Source: Pedobacter sp. WC2423 (GTDB lineage: Bacteria; Bacteroidota; Bacteroidia; Sphingobacteriales; Sphingobacteriaceae). Taken from it: DNA of 64,000 bases. The notes below the pieces were generated by a model. The model was not told the DNA's origin, ran no database searches, and saw only the letters and a list, made by a program, of their open reading frames with translations. Positions 16,200-26,300 of this stretch are shown piece after piece (the first letter of the stretch is position 1; each line of letters begins with the position of its first letter). A program made the position numbers and the translations under genes. The stretch is taken from assembly GCF_040822065.1 (NCBI RefSeq), contig NZ_CP162005.1, positions 1,674,001 through 1,738,000 of the forward strand, read 5' to 3'.

Positions 16200-17669
16200 C
16201 TACGCTATAAACGGCTTTCCTTCTTTCAACAATTCCTTTTTGATGCCGTACAAAACATCGCTCAGATAAATACGCTTTTCAGATTGAGCTCCCTGGTATC
16301 TCGCGATAGCTTTGATACTGGCATAATGTACAACGTTGACAATGCAACCGCCAGAAATAACGTGCCCTTTCACCAGTTCAGGAATATCAACAAGACCTTG
16401 CTCATCTTCACCATCTTTACAAAACTTTACGTCCTTTGGAAACGCTGAACGCCATATTTTTGCACGTTCATCGGCTTCAGGCAATGAAAACTTCAAAATT
16501 GCGTTGAACCTGCGGATAAAAGCATCATCGATATTATTCTTCATATTAGTAGCCAGGATCACCAATCCATTATAATCTTCAATCCGCTGCAATAAATAAG
16601 AAACCTCCTGATTGGCATATTTATCATGCGCATCCCGCACATTAGTCCGCTTTCCAAATAAAGCATCTGCTTCATCGAAAAACAGGATCCATCCTTTATC
16701 CTCCGCTCTGGCAAACAACAACTCCAGGTTTTTCTCAGTTTCGCCAATATACTTTGAAACGATCATAGACAGATCGATCTTGTAAACATCCTTCCCCACT
16801 TCTTTTCCTAATAAACCAGCTGTGAAAGTTTTTCCCGTACCAGACGGTCCATAAAGCAAAGCCCGGTAACCCTTTCTTAAACGATCACCCATTCCCCATT
16901 CCTGCACCAGCTGATCATGATACCTTAACCAGCTTTTCAGCTCATTAATCTGTTCTTTCAGCTCTTCATTAATGACCAGATCACCCCAATTAAGATCGGT
17001 GCGGATCAATTTTGCAGGAAAGTTCATACTGAACCTCGGCGGAACGGGCTGACCATACAGAAACGTATCCAGATATTCTGTAGATAAAATGATCTTTCCA
17101 CTCATAGCCGGCTCACCATGCGCATGGTCATCCAGCCAGAGGATTTTATTCCGTTCAAACAAATGATCTGCCCAGAATAACTTCTGAATTTCCAGTCTTC
17201 TTTTAAAATCATCAGCTGCCAAAAGGAATACAGCAGTTTCCCCTGTAGGAATAAAACCCCGGTAATCTTTTCCTCTTACACCTCCTATCCGTTGAAAATC
17301 TCCGGAATTCCGAAGTTTAGAACCAATTATACGATCAAATAAATCAGCTTGTACGTGTGGAACCATGCCTAAAAGTAATAAAACAGCTTCATCCGGATTC
17401 AGCGTATGTTTTCTGATAAAATCCGATAAAGACGGAGACCATATATCCAGCTCGATAACCGGTTCTGCAATTGGAATAGCCTCATCTGAAGGAAACCAGG
17501 TCTCCAGACGATAGAGAATCAATTTTTCAAGATACCTGAATTCTTCCGGAGCATTCAGATCCGTAAAAGATTTGAAACCTGTTTTTTCTTCAGGCGCATA
17601 ATTCTGACTCATCATAGGAATGGGTTTTATTTTAACTCCAAAAATGGATCTTAATTTCCGGATATTCAT
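16200..17669 (-). CDS. eCIS AAA+ ATPase (Pvc15-like)
   Basis: The 489-residue protein has an N-terminal region typical of eCIS ATPases and a C-terminal AAA+ module: Walker A GPSGTGKTFTAGLLG near residue 273, Walker B ILFFDEADALFGKRT near 330, sensor and Arg-finger segments (ILATNMKNNIDDAFIRRFN). In PVC/Afp-type clusters the ATPase is needed for effector handling or particle assembly and is not the ClpV recycling ATPase of T6SS. It is the last gene of the minus-strand eCIS operon, 12 bases after the small 17681-17944 gene. Confidence 0.9.
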   Translation of the reverse strand: MNIRKLRSIFGVKIKPIPMMSQNYAPEEKTGFKSFTDLNAPEEFRYLEKLILYRLETWFPSDEAIPIAEPVIELDIWSPSLSDFIRKHTLNPDEAVLLLLGMVPHVQADLFDRIIGSKLRNSGDFQRIGGVRGKDYRGFIPTGETAVFLLAADDFKRRLEIQKLFWADHLFERNKILWLDDHAHGEPAMSGKIILSTEYLDTFLYGQPVPPRFSMNFPAKLIRTDLNWGDLVINEELKEQINELKSWLRYHDQLVQEWGMGDRLRKGYRALLYGPSGTGKTFTAGLLGKEVGKDVYKIDLSMIVSKYIGETEKNLELLFARAEDKGWILFFDEADALFGKRTNVRDAHDKYANQEVSYLLQRIEDYNGLVILATNMKNNIDDAFIRRFNAILKFSLPEADERAKIWRSAFPKDVKFCKDGEDEQGLVDIPELVKGHVISGGCIVNVVHYASIKAIARYQGAQSEKRIYLSDVLYGIKKELLKEGKPFIA

Positions 17670-17680
17670 TGGCGAAGGAA

Positions 17681-17944
17681 TTACATTTTAGCAGTCCCGG
17701 TCTGCGTCTTCTCCTGTTGCTCTTTTTCGGGTTCAGTACTTTCCATTGGTTTTCCCTGAATTTCTTTATCCTCAGCCATTCTTGCATCATTAGTACTCTG
17801 CTTCTCATCTTCAGCAGCAGTAGCCAGACGTTGTACTGCTGAGCCTTTAGCTTGCTGCTGCTCTGCAGAAAAAAATGGTTTCTGTTTCACCTCTTCATGC
17901 GCATGCGCATTTCGCTGGCGATAAATTCTTGTATGATAAGACAT
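17681..17944 (-). CDS. Small disordered protein with eCIS-effector-like N-terminal motif
   Basis: This 87-residue, highly charged, low-complexity protein belongs to no family I can name. It has KPFFSAEQQ and AVQRLATAAEDEKQ segments. The large effector next door begins with SPFFNKG, TAFFDKQ and SSFFVQA, then KVVQRLD. The shared PFF/AFF and VQRL pieces are the start of the DUF4157-type eCIS effectors, so this gene may be a mini-effector, a packaging adaptor or the remains of a second effector. The C-terminal half is Glu/Lys/Gln-rich and probably unfolded. It lies between the ankyrin gene and the ATPase in the operon. Confidence 0.65.
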   Translation of the reverse strand: MSYHTRIYRQRNAHAHEEVKQKPFFSAEQQQAKGSAVQRLATAAEDEKQSTNDARMAEDKEIQGKPMESTEPEKEQQEKTQTGTAKM

Positions 17945-17973
17945 ATTTTAAACGTTTAATTTGACACTCAAAT

Positions 17974-18459
17974 TCAATTTTCAAATAACCTGATCAGTTC
18001 CTTTTTCGCTGTCGTTTTCGCCAGATCAACAGGGCTTACACCAGCTTTATTACGACATAAAGGATCGGCGCCGTGTTGTAATAACAACCTGGCCATGGCC
18101 GCATCGTGCTCATAAACAAAAACCGCTTCGATTAAAGGTGTATTCCCGCCACGGTCCTGCGAATCAACCCGCGCACCGGCAGCAAGTAAAGCCTCGGCTA
18201 TCTTCACATTGTTTTTTAAAGCTGCTGCCTGAAGCGGTGTTACCCCTCTTTCTTCATCCCCCGCATTGAGATCACAGCCCAGCCTGATTAAAAAAGCCAA
18301 AACCTCAATTCTATCCAGCACAACCGCATTGATAAGTAAGCTCTTGCCATAAACCATCACTGTACATAAATCAATATTTTCAGCAAAAGCTTTTTTAAGG
18401 TTTTCCAGATCATTATTTCTGATCAGATCGTAATAGTCTGTTTCCATGTTATTTTCCAT
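17974..18459 (-). CDS. Ankyrin-repeat protein, candidate immunity to the eCIS nuclease effector
   Basis: The 161-residue protein is built of about four ankyrin repeats, clearest in GVTPLQAAALKNNVKIAEAL, LLAAGARVDSQDRGGNTPLI, and LLLQHGADPLCRNKAGVSPV. It has no signal peptide and should be cytoplasmic. Its ATG follows the effector's TAA without a single base between them, so translation is coupled. Ankyrin proteins are known immunity partners in bacterial polymorphic toxin systems, and the effector ends in a nuclease domain. Immunity or a chaperone role is therefore inferred from position and fold, not shown. Confidence 0.85.
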   Translation of the reverse strand: MENNMETDYYDLIRNNDLENLKKAFAENIDLCTVMVYGKSLLINAVVLDRIEVLAFLIRLGCDLNAGDEERGVTPLQAAALKNNVKIAEALLAAGARVDSQDRGGNTPLIEAVFVYEHDAAMARLLLQHGADPLCRNKAGVSPVDLAKTTAKKELIRLFEN

Positions 18460-21400
18460 TTATTTTTTCTCTCCTGCATGACTTTGATTGGACATAGGAT
18501 CTTCTGGCTGATAGTTTTTAGGATTGTTATATTCATCCAAAAACTGCTCATGCGTAATTTCCCCATTCGCCCTTCTTTTTACCAACTCTCTGTACTCATG
18601 TCCGTATTTATGGCCCATATCCCATTGCTCAGTTCTTGGTTTAGTTCTGTCCCACGTTAATTCTTTTTTAGTAAGCGGGTCAATAACTTTGCCATTCCCC
18701 TGTGCTTTAGCAGCTTCCCACACCTCATTCACTAAACCTTCTCTATATTTAGGCCGGTTTTCTATTAAATATTTGTAGATGCCATCCGCGGGAACAATCT
18801 CCCCATCGATCACCATTTGCTCAAACTTTTCGCGGGGAATACTTTGCGTTACCTCACCACCTTTGCCGCTACCTGAGTCATATTTTACTTTAACATATTT
18901 CTCATCCATCCCCACGACTTTTCCACGGGTCCTGCCACCTTTTCTTGGTAAAGTAATCTCATCCCCGACACTAATGCCTTTAACACTACCCGGATCTACT
19001 TTTCCTTTCAAATCTGCCAGTTCCTGCTCAATTGGTTTGAGCAAGTCCTTTTTCGCAGCTTCCGTTAAACTCGTATCGGCCTCAACTGCCGAGATTTTCT
19101 TATTGATCTCCGGCGTAATTTCCTCCTTATATTTGGCCCTGATGTCTGCACAAGGCGAAGCACAAACCTCACATTTTCCCTGTTCATTGATCCTGAGTTC
19201 CCTTTGCCCATCCATACTCGGAGAGGTTTCACCTTCTACAGCTTTGGGCTCAGTGGTTTTCCCACCCTCCCCGTCAGTTCCTTTACCACCTTCTCCATCC
19301 ACAGGCTTAGGCTCCACAGGCTCTCCCGGTTTTGGCCCTTCACCAGATTTTACTGATGGTTCAGGCACAGAAGCACCTGGTTTGCCTTTAATCCGGCCAA
19401 CAATTTCTGAAACCAGGCTGGAAAGAAAAGCAAAGAGCATTTCCAATACCAGTGCAATACCAATTCCGATCGCACTGCCCGCTATCTGTTTATAATCTCT
19501 TTCCTTGTCATTAGCGGTTTGTCTGGCCGTAAATAAATCCAGTAAAGCTTTCACAATCGTAATCCCTTCCGCCAGCAAGAAAGAAACCATTAAGCCCTCA
19601 CCAAGCGCCCCTGCCATTGCTAATCCAGCAGCTGCTCCCGGCAAACCTCCCACGCCACCACCTACCGCTGCGCCTCCTACAAAGCCAATAACTACCAGTA
19701 TAATAGTCACATAACCCATCAATAACATTAAAATATTATTGAGCCTTCTCCATAAAGCCAGCGGAAAGTCTAATAAGATCAGAAAATCAGACCAGATATC
19801 ATGGAAGAAACCGAGCGGATCATCCAGAATATTTCTGGGCGCAAAAAGGCTTGCAGCCGCGTTCGTCCAGTCATCCGTCCATAACTCATAAAATTCATGC
19901 CCTATAGCCTTAATTGTAGCAGGAGGCCAGAACATATTCTTAATCGTCTGCCACAGCATATCCACCAGTTTGAGATCATTCCACTGCTGTGTGATACTTC
20001 TATCAATTCCTTTATCAATTTCCGTATACGTAGCCGTACTTCTCACAGGCTTTGCTGTAGCAGTGGTACCAGTAGGTGCTTTTTGAATCACTCCATTGCC
20101 TGTTGAATCCGCTCCCTTGGCCGGAACATTTTCCTTCAACTTTTGACGGGCCATCTCTTTAGCTTTTGGAGGAGCTTCAGCATTTAATTTGGCCGCCAGA
20201 TTTTCAAGTATAGGTTTGATAAATGCTTCAGGATCTTTAGCCACCAATTTGACCAGATCATAAGCAGCTTTCAGCGACTTCATAATTTTAATGACCCCCT
20301 GAATAGCATAAGCCAATACTTTATTGACAAAACTCTTGATAGAGGCCAGGATCTTCTCAATATATGCAGTCAGCTTTTTCCAAAGTGCGGTCCAGAAATC
20401 ACGGATCGTTATCCATAAAGAACGCAGTCCATTATAAATCTGTCTTGCTTTTTGCTGTAAAAAATCTGGCACATAACCAAATACACGACTGTTAATTACG
20501 GCGTCAATCTTGTTAAAGATTGAAGTGATAAACCCCGCTACAGGAGCCCAGATGGCAGCCCCCATCTTTAATACGGCTCTGGTCACTGAAGTAATCGCAG
20601 ATAGGACTGCATTGGCACCCGAGGTCAGCAAGCTCCAGGCCGTCTGTAATACATCGCCATCCATATTAGCAAATGCAGCCTGGATTATACTTAACGGAGC
20701 CGTTATAAAGCCTAATACTCCGCTAAGAGCAGATTTTATGGCTTCAAACGGAGACTCGGCAAATTTCCTGATCTCGGCATATTTTTCCCCCAGCCATTCC
20801 ATCCCTTCATTCACAAAACCAGCTATTTTATCATATACCCATTGAAAAGCATCAACAACTGTATCTTTAACCCATACTGCGCCATCTTTTACTTTTCCAC
20901 CAGTCCATTTGGCTGCATCAACAGCCATATTCCCTGCGTTTTTTAAGCCGTCGATACTCGGATCAAACTGATAATCTGTGAAAGGAATATTAAAATTATA
21001 CCAGCTGGCCTGAATATTCGGTGTAGCCTGATCTGTTTTTATCTCCGGTTCTTTTTCCTGATCCTTTTTCCGAACTGCGCTTCCTCCCTGCTGAACCGTA
21101 TGTGTCAGCTCATGCGCCAGTAAATGTTTACCCGAAGCCGTTTCAGGATTATATTTTCCGCTATTGAAGTAAATATCATTGCCATGCGCAAAAGCCTGAG
21201 CATTTAAACCCTCATTCATTTGTACAGCGTTGCTGTTATCATGAATACGCACTGCTGAAAAATCGGCACCAAAAGAGTTCTCCATCTCCAGACGTGTCTG
21301 TTCTGGCAATGCCTTTCCACTGCCCTTAGAGGCTGACAAACTACCTTCAATCGCAGACATATCTGCTCCATGAGTGTTATCCTGCTCTTTCAGGTGCACG

Positions 21401-21867
21401 TGTTTTTCTTTTTCCTCACAAGCTGAACATTTCCTTTGCACTGCGCCCTTATCTTCCTGTGGTTCAGCATTACTCTCAAAAATAGGCTTGCGTCTAACCT
21501 CTTCTTTTACTGTCTTTTTCTCTTTTTTCTCCTCCTGCTCGCAAGCATCACATTTAGTTTGAACAAAAGGACTGATTCCATAAATCAGATCAGCTGGTCT
21601 GGTCTGTATCCCGGGAGCTTTAGTATCCTGACGATCTAAACGCTGCACTACTTTATCAGCCATCGTATCAGCCTCCTGCTCATACTTATCATTAGGCTGT
21701 CCGACAGTTAATTTGGCCTGTACAAAAAAAGAACTGTCATTTTGTTTATCGAAAAAAGCGGTTTCTGTGGCATTGTCATTCAGCAAACCAGTATCGGTCC
21801 CCTTGTTAAAGAAAGGAGAATCTGTTTTGGCAGACGTTGCCACCGACTTGGTTTCACTAGCTTTCAT
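18460..21867 (-). CDS. eCIS effector: DUF4157 domain plus C-terminal GH-E nuclease
   Basis: This 1135-residue protein begins with repeated FF motifs and KYEQEADTMADKVVQRL, then a DUF4157 (eCIS core) domain at about 185-265 with a zinc-protease HELTH at 252-256. The middle has long amphipathic helices and hydrophobic segments near 705-800 and 830-865 (for example LMLLMGYVTIILVVIGFVGG) that could insert in a membrane. After a Pro/Glu/Gly linker and a small beta domain, the last ~75 residues carry PRTEQWDMGHKYGHEY, ITHEQFLDEYN and SNQSHAGE, the HNH/ENDO VII GH-E nuclease pattern (G1085, H1086, H1090, E1091). Start at ATG 21867, two codons after a TTG. It is the probable toxic cargo; the abutting ankyrin gene is the likely antidote. 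Confidence 0.88.
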   Translation of the reverse strand: MKASETKSVATSAKTDSPFFNKGTDTGLLNDNATETAFFDKQNDSSFFVQAKLTVGQPNDKYEQEADTMADKVVQRLDRQDTKAPGIQTRPADLIYGISPFVQTKCDACEQEEKKEKKTVKEEVRRKPIFESNAEPQEDKGAVQRKCSACEEKEKHVHLKEQDNTHGADMSAIEGSLSASKGSGKALPEQTRLEMENSFGADFSAVRIHDNSNAVQMNEGLNAQAFAHGNDIYFNSGKYNPETASGKHLLAHELTHTVQQGGSAVRKKDQEKEPEIKTDQATPNIQASWYNFNIPFTDYQFDPSIDGLKNAGNMAVDAAKWTGGKVKDGAVWVKDTVVDAFQWVYDKIAGFVNEGMEWLGEKYAEIRKFAESPFEAIKSALSGVLGFITAPLSIIQAAFANMDGDVLQTAWSLLTSGANAVLSAITSVTRAVLKMGAAIWAPVAGFITSIFNKIDAVINSRVFGYVPDFLQQKARQIYNGLRSLWITIRDFWTALWKKLTAYIEKILASIKSFVNKVLAYAIQGVIKIMKSLKAAYDLVKLVAKDPEAFIKPILENLAAKLNAEAPPKAKEMARQKLKENVPAKGADSTGNGVIQKAPTGTTATAKPVRSTATYTEIDKGIDRSITQQWNDLKLVDMLWQTIKNMFWPPATIKAIGHEFYELWTDDWTNAAASLFAPRNILDDPLGFFHDIWSDFLILLDFPLALWRRLNNILMLLMGYVTIILVVIGFVGGAAVGGGVGGLPGAAAGLAMAGALGEGLMVSFLLAEGITIVKALLDLFTARQTANDKERDYKQIAGSAIGIGIALVLEMLFAFLSSLVSEIVGRIKGKPGASVPEPSVKSGEGPKPGEPVEPKPVDGEGGKGTDGEGGKTTEPKAVEGETSPSMDGQRELRINEQGKCEVCASPCADIRAKYKEEITPEINKKISAVEADTSLTEAAKKDLLKPIEQELADLKGKVDPGSVKGISVGDEITLPRKGGRTRGKVVGMDEKYVKVKYDSGSGKGGEVTQSIPREKFEQMVIDGEIVPADGIYKYLIENRPKYREGLVNEVWEAAKAQGNGKVIDPLTKKELTWDRTKPRTEQWDMGHKYGHEYRELVKRRANGEITHEQFLDEYNNPKNYQPEDPMSNQSHAGEKK

Positions 21868-21880
21868 AAGCAATATTATA

Positions 21881-23329
21881 CTACCGCCATTCCACGCGGA
21901 TCAATTCATCCAGCCACGACAACTTAATTAAACTCAAGCTCCAGGGTAAATGATCCAGCAATACATCAATTGTATGCTTTTCCAGTAGAAGACTGATCTT
22001 TCCCTCCTTCAGGATAACTTTTCCACTGCGTTGTAAAAACCCCTCCCGAAGTCCTGTTATAGAAGTACTTTTTAAAATATCCCACGAAGCGATAGCTGCT
22101 TTTAGCATCCCATCAGCTTCTTTCCGTTCTTTGGCCGATACCCTAATGCTTTTTGCTACCGGCAAAGTGGCAGGATAACCACAGAGTATTTTGGGCACCA
22201 GCAATTCATATTCTTCAGCTTTGGTTTTTCCTGTAGCCACATAATGTAAAAGATAAATTGCTTTTTCCTGCGCTGCTCTTCCAATAAATTGCTGAGCAGC
22301 TAAAAGACCAATCCGTTTAAATAACGAACTCAAAAAAGGATGGATTAATACCAGTCCGGCATTGGACGTGAAAATACTTTCTTCCTCAACAACCTGCTTC
22401 CAGCTCTCATTTTCTACCCGTAAAATTTCACTATTAACCTTATCTTCAGGTAAAGACATTGCATGAAAAATATTCTTTGTGATAACTTCTCCCTCCTGTA
22501 AGCCATGATTAGAGACTGCACACAAACGCCCAATACTAACAACTGATTTATAATTGATTAAAACATCCATATCATGTTTTAATTCAACAATAAAACCAGC
22601 AAATGAGCGATCAGGTTTAACTGCTGACCTTAAAATCCGGAACACTATATTTTCATAAACTAAATTCGAAAGACCAGTTTGTGACTTTAAATTATTCGCT
22701 ACCTCCAGCTTGTTGCGGGAAACAGACCAGCTGGATATTTTACGAAGGATGGTCAAAAGTCCTTCTTGTTTTTCGGCTGTTAATACTTCAACTAACCGGA
22801 CTAAAAACAACCAATCGTGTTGTCTGATCATCCGGAGCACCAGTAACGTGTTACTTTCAATCTCGTCCCTGAGTTCAGCAATACTTTGGTAATCTGTTGC
22901 CAGTTCTTCCAGAACAGACGTCCACTGCTGGTTAGCCCGCACCATATGATTCCAGGGCAAATAACCATTGCTCATATAAAAAAGCCACTGCTTATAATAA
23001 TTCCCAGCGATGGATCTTCTGATCAATGCCCCGTTCTGTTGCCCGGTTTCCTCAAGGAGGGTTGTGCTGAACTGCTTTCTGAAATGAGCCAGCAAATCAG
23101 CATGCCATAAACCATCCCTTATATCACCCACTGAAATCACACCCAGATCTATTTCAACCCGTTCCAGGCTAATTACTTCATCTTCACCAGCCAGCTTATT
23201 AAATTCATTTTCAAATACAGGCAACACAGACTCCCGGAACTGATCACTTACCTGCTGCTGCAAGAGAAAACTATCCAGTTGTTTATCCAGCCGGAGATCA
23301 ATGATTTGTTTTTTTATAACATGCTGCAT
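21881..23329 (-). CDS. Contractile injection system tape-measure protein (Pvc14-like)
   Basis: The 482-residue protein starts with QHVIKKQIIDLRLDKQLDSF and FENEFNKLAGEDEVISLERV, the N-terminal signature of the eCIS tape-measure family that sets particle length. A later conserved part is NAGLVLIHPFLSSLFKRIGL and AIYLLHYVATGK. The ATG at 23329 lies four bases after the stop of the 2114-aa gene; an upstream start at 23377 would overlap that gene by 44 bases and is less likely. No membrane segments are expected. Its position between baseplate and effector genes is the normal eCIS order. Confidence 0.85.
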   Translation of the reverse strand: MQHVIKKQIIDLRLDKQLDSFLLQQQVSDQFRESVLPVFENEFNKLAGEDEVISLERVEIDLGVISVGDIRDGLWHADLLAHFRKQFSTTLLEETGQQNGALIRRSIAGNYYKQWLFYMSNGYLPWNHMVRANQQWTSVLEELATDYQSIAELRDEIESNTLLVLRMIRQHDWLFLVRLVEVLTAEKQEGLLTILRKISSWSVSRNKLEVANNLKSQTGLSNLVYENIVFRILRSAVKPDRSFAGFIVELKHDMDVLINYKSVVSIGRLCAVSNHGLQEGEVITKNIFHAMSLPEDKVNSEILRVENESWKQVVEEESIFTSNAGLVLIHPFLSSLFKRIGLLAAQQFIGRAAQEKAIYLLHYVATGKTKAEEYELLVPKILCGYPATLPVAKSIRVSAKERKEADGMLKAAIASWDILKSTSITGLREGFLQRSGKVILKEGKISLLLEKHTIDVLLDHLPWSLSLIKLSWLDELIRVEWR

Positions 23330-23333
23330 ATCA

Positions 23334-26300
23334 TCATACCATATTACTACCAGTAAATAAAGACTTGATATTCTCAATTGACAAATCAGGCAGATACTTT
23401 TTCATTTCCAGTGCATCCCAATGGTTATACACTGCTGCTAAATCTATCTTTGCTTTCCGCATCTTTTCAAAAGCAGTGCTCAATTTTTTAAAATCCCCGT
23501 CCTCGTTGAAACACAAATTATCCAGCATATACCCCACTGCATTTTCCAGCAGATGAAGTACCTGATGTTGATTAAGCGCAACGGCACCTTTCCCCAAAGG
23601 CTTTTGATTCCGGATGATTGTGGTTACTATCGTTTCAAATTTTTCAGCCGTCAGCTCTTTTTCGTCAAGGAAAATCAGCACATCGGGCAGCGTTACATTT
23701 TTCTTTAAATGCTCCCCAATATGACTCGCAGAACTCCGGTACATTGCAATGCGTTTGTTTTTAAAGGCTTCCTGCTCGTTTACATTTATCTTATTCTCCC
23801 TTTCCAATTTCACCTGTTCACAAGCTATAAATTCATAGCCATTGCACTGTACAGGGTTCCAGCAAAATGCTTTGTTTACCTGGTTAAGAAACCGGTTTTG
23901 ATCTTCCTTAGTTGTCTTCACCTCTAAACACGGATGAGTTTGAGGCGCGGCAATCTCATCAGGAAGACAGCGCTCGCAATCATCCATACATTCATAATTT
24001 CTCCGGAATAAAAACTCAAGAAAATCACAGACTGAGAAGTCCGCAGCACAGGTTTTCTTTTCGGCAAGCCAGCGGTGCCAGTTCTTGTATTTACTTTCAA
24101 AGCAGCAGAAATCATGAGGAGCAAGCCAGAGTACACGTAATAGTACATGGGCAGGTGCCAGCCGGTATAATATATCCTCCATCAAAAGCCTGCTGTTAAC
24201 CGCTCTGAAACGTGCAGGCCATGCCGGTAGTACCACTGTGGCAATAAATGAATAAGGATCGCTGCCAGGAACAAAACAGACATTACGTGCCTCACTACAT
24301 GGATCATCATCAGTCACGACCCATTGATAATCACATTGCCGCTTAGATTCGCCGTAATAAAGATCGTCCCTGCATTCACAATCAGCAGCAGAACCAGGTC
24401 TTAACAAAATATGCTCCACGGCATGTAAACCCTCTGCGTTGGTCAGGTATTTTGTCCGTTCCACTGCGCTGCAAACCATTTGTACCGACTCATAACATTG
24501 CGGATTAAATGCGATACGCTCTCCGCTGATCACCCGTCTGTTTGCTGACAGTGAACCAGCAGTCTTTCTGTTGTTAAAATTCAGCGCAATACCAAAAGAA
24601 TCAGGCGTACAGCCTAAAACAGGCTGATAATTTTCAAAACTGCCCAGTACTTCGCGTATATAGTCCAATACCTGCATTGCTTCCTCACAACTTGCAAAAC
24701 AGCAGGATGACTTCCAGGCCAGCTCACAAACCGGCTCTGCTCCCTTGCCGTTACAGCCGCAAGGATCTTCTTCTTTTACTTCATCGGCACAGGCAGTGAA
24801 ACCAGGAAATCTCAATTCTATATGATAACGATACACTCCGGTAGTCTCATTTTTAGTTCTCAGCACAGGGAAATAGCAAGCAAAAAGCTTCAGTGTTTCT
24901 TTCCACCGTTCCATTCCATAATCCTGTGTATAAGACTGAAGAATCAAGTTACCGGCACTGTCCAGCAAAAACAGCTCACCGCCTTTCTCCTGATAAAAAC
25001 TATTTACATCCACTATAACGTCAATTAACCTCATCACCAACTCACAGCCCATCTGTCCCGTGATCGTTTGTCTGGCGAAAGGATTCCCTGCTTCATCAAG
25101 TAATAGCAGTTCTTTATCATCCGCTCTTAAAGCATACGACTGTTCCTGAACAAATTTGTTGAACTGCTCATAAATTTCATTTAACACTTCATTCCTTCTT
25201 TTTTGCGTAGGATAAACACAAGGATGAACAACCAGGTCCTCGCCACAACTCAGATAAAAAGTATAACAACAATCTTCTCTTTTTTGGTAATGATGAAAAC
25301 CAAGCTCAGACTGAACCGCACAAATGAACTTTTCCAAACCCTCCTTACCCCAGGCATCAGCCTCACTGATAAATCTCGCATAACTCTCTGCCAGCACTTC
25401 ACGCAGGAAAATTTTGTAAACAGGCTCCTGCTGTTTCGCGCAAGGATCACAATCCACATATAAATTGCCCGGATACTTCAATAAAGCGATAAAAAGCAGG
25501 AACTCCTTGCTGCATTCTTCCACGGTCTGGTAATATTTGAGACTATACCATTGTCCGGATTCTTTTCCACCTGTACCCGTTACAAAATAATAAACCTGCT
25601 GACGGGACTTTCCTGTTTTGCAGGGATCAGTTGCTGCCGGATCAGCAGTACCACAAAACAAATCATTAAACTGTTCAGAACCACATCCAACACGTTTAAT
25701 AGGGTAAGATCTGATCAATTCGGACATTAATTGTACTATATCACCTTCTCCATGATTTTGAATTTCGATGCGCGTCGCTTCAGGAATAAAAACAAAAGCA
25801 GCCGGATCTTCTTGTAAACCGATCAGACGACCATAATTTTCCGGAACTGAAGCCAGCTCTAAAACGTAAAAATAGTTTTCTTCAAATGCCTGAAAGGCCA
25901 TTTCTTTTGAAGTATAGGTCATTGTACTTTCAAACAGCACCATTTCCTCTCCACTAAGTTCACCCGAAGTGTAAAAATAATTATGCGCTTTTAGCTGATA
26001 ACGATATAAACTGCTTCCTTTGCCAGCAACCTGATGAATTATATCCCCTCCTAAACACAATTGCAGATACCTCAAATTTTGCCGCAGCATTCTGGCGACT
26101 TTTCTTCTGCTCAGCTCTGCCTGATCCTTATCCGGATAATTTTCCCGATAAAAAGCCATCGCATGATCCTTATCCACCAGCCGGTATACATACCTCCCTG
26201 CACCATTAGATTCATCAATCTCCACAGCCCCTTTAAAAGCCTTAGGCTGATCATTTTTTTTCAGCAAGGCGATCGTCTTTTGCTCCTCAAATGCATTCCT

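Noticed and set aside
18779-19495. 238-residue plus-strand open frame
   Set aside because: It lies wholly opposite the eCIS effector gene, is Ser/Pro-rich and low in complexity, and is the mirror of that gene's linker and beta domain.
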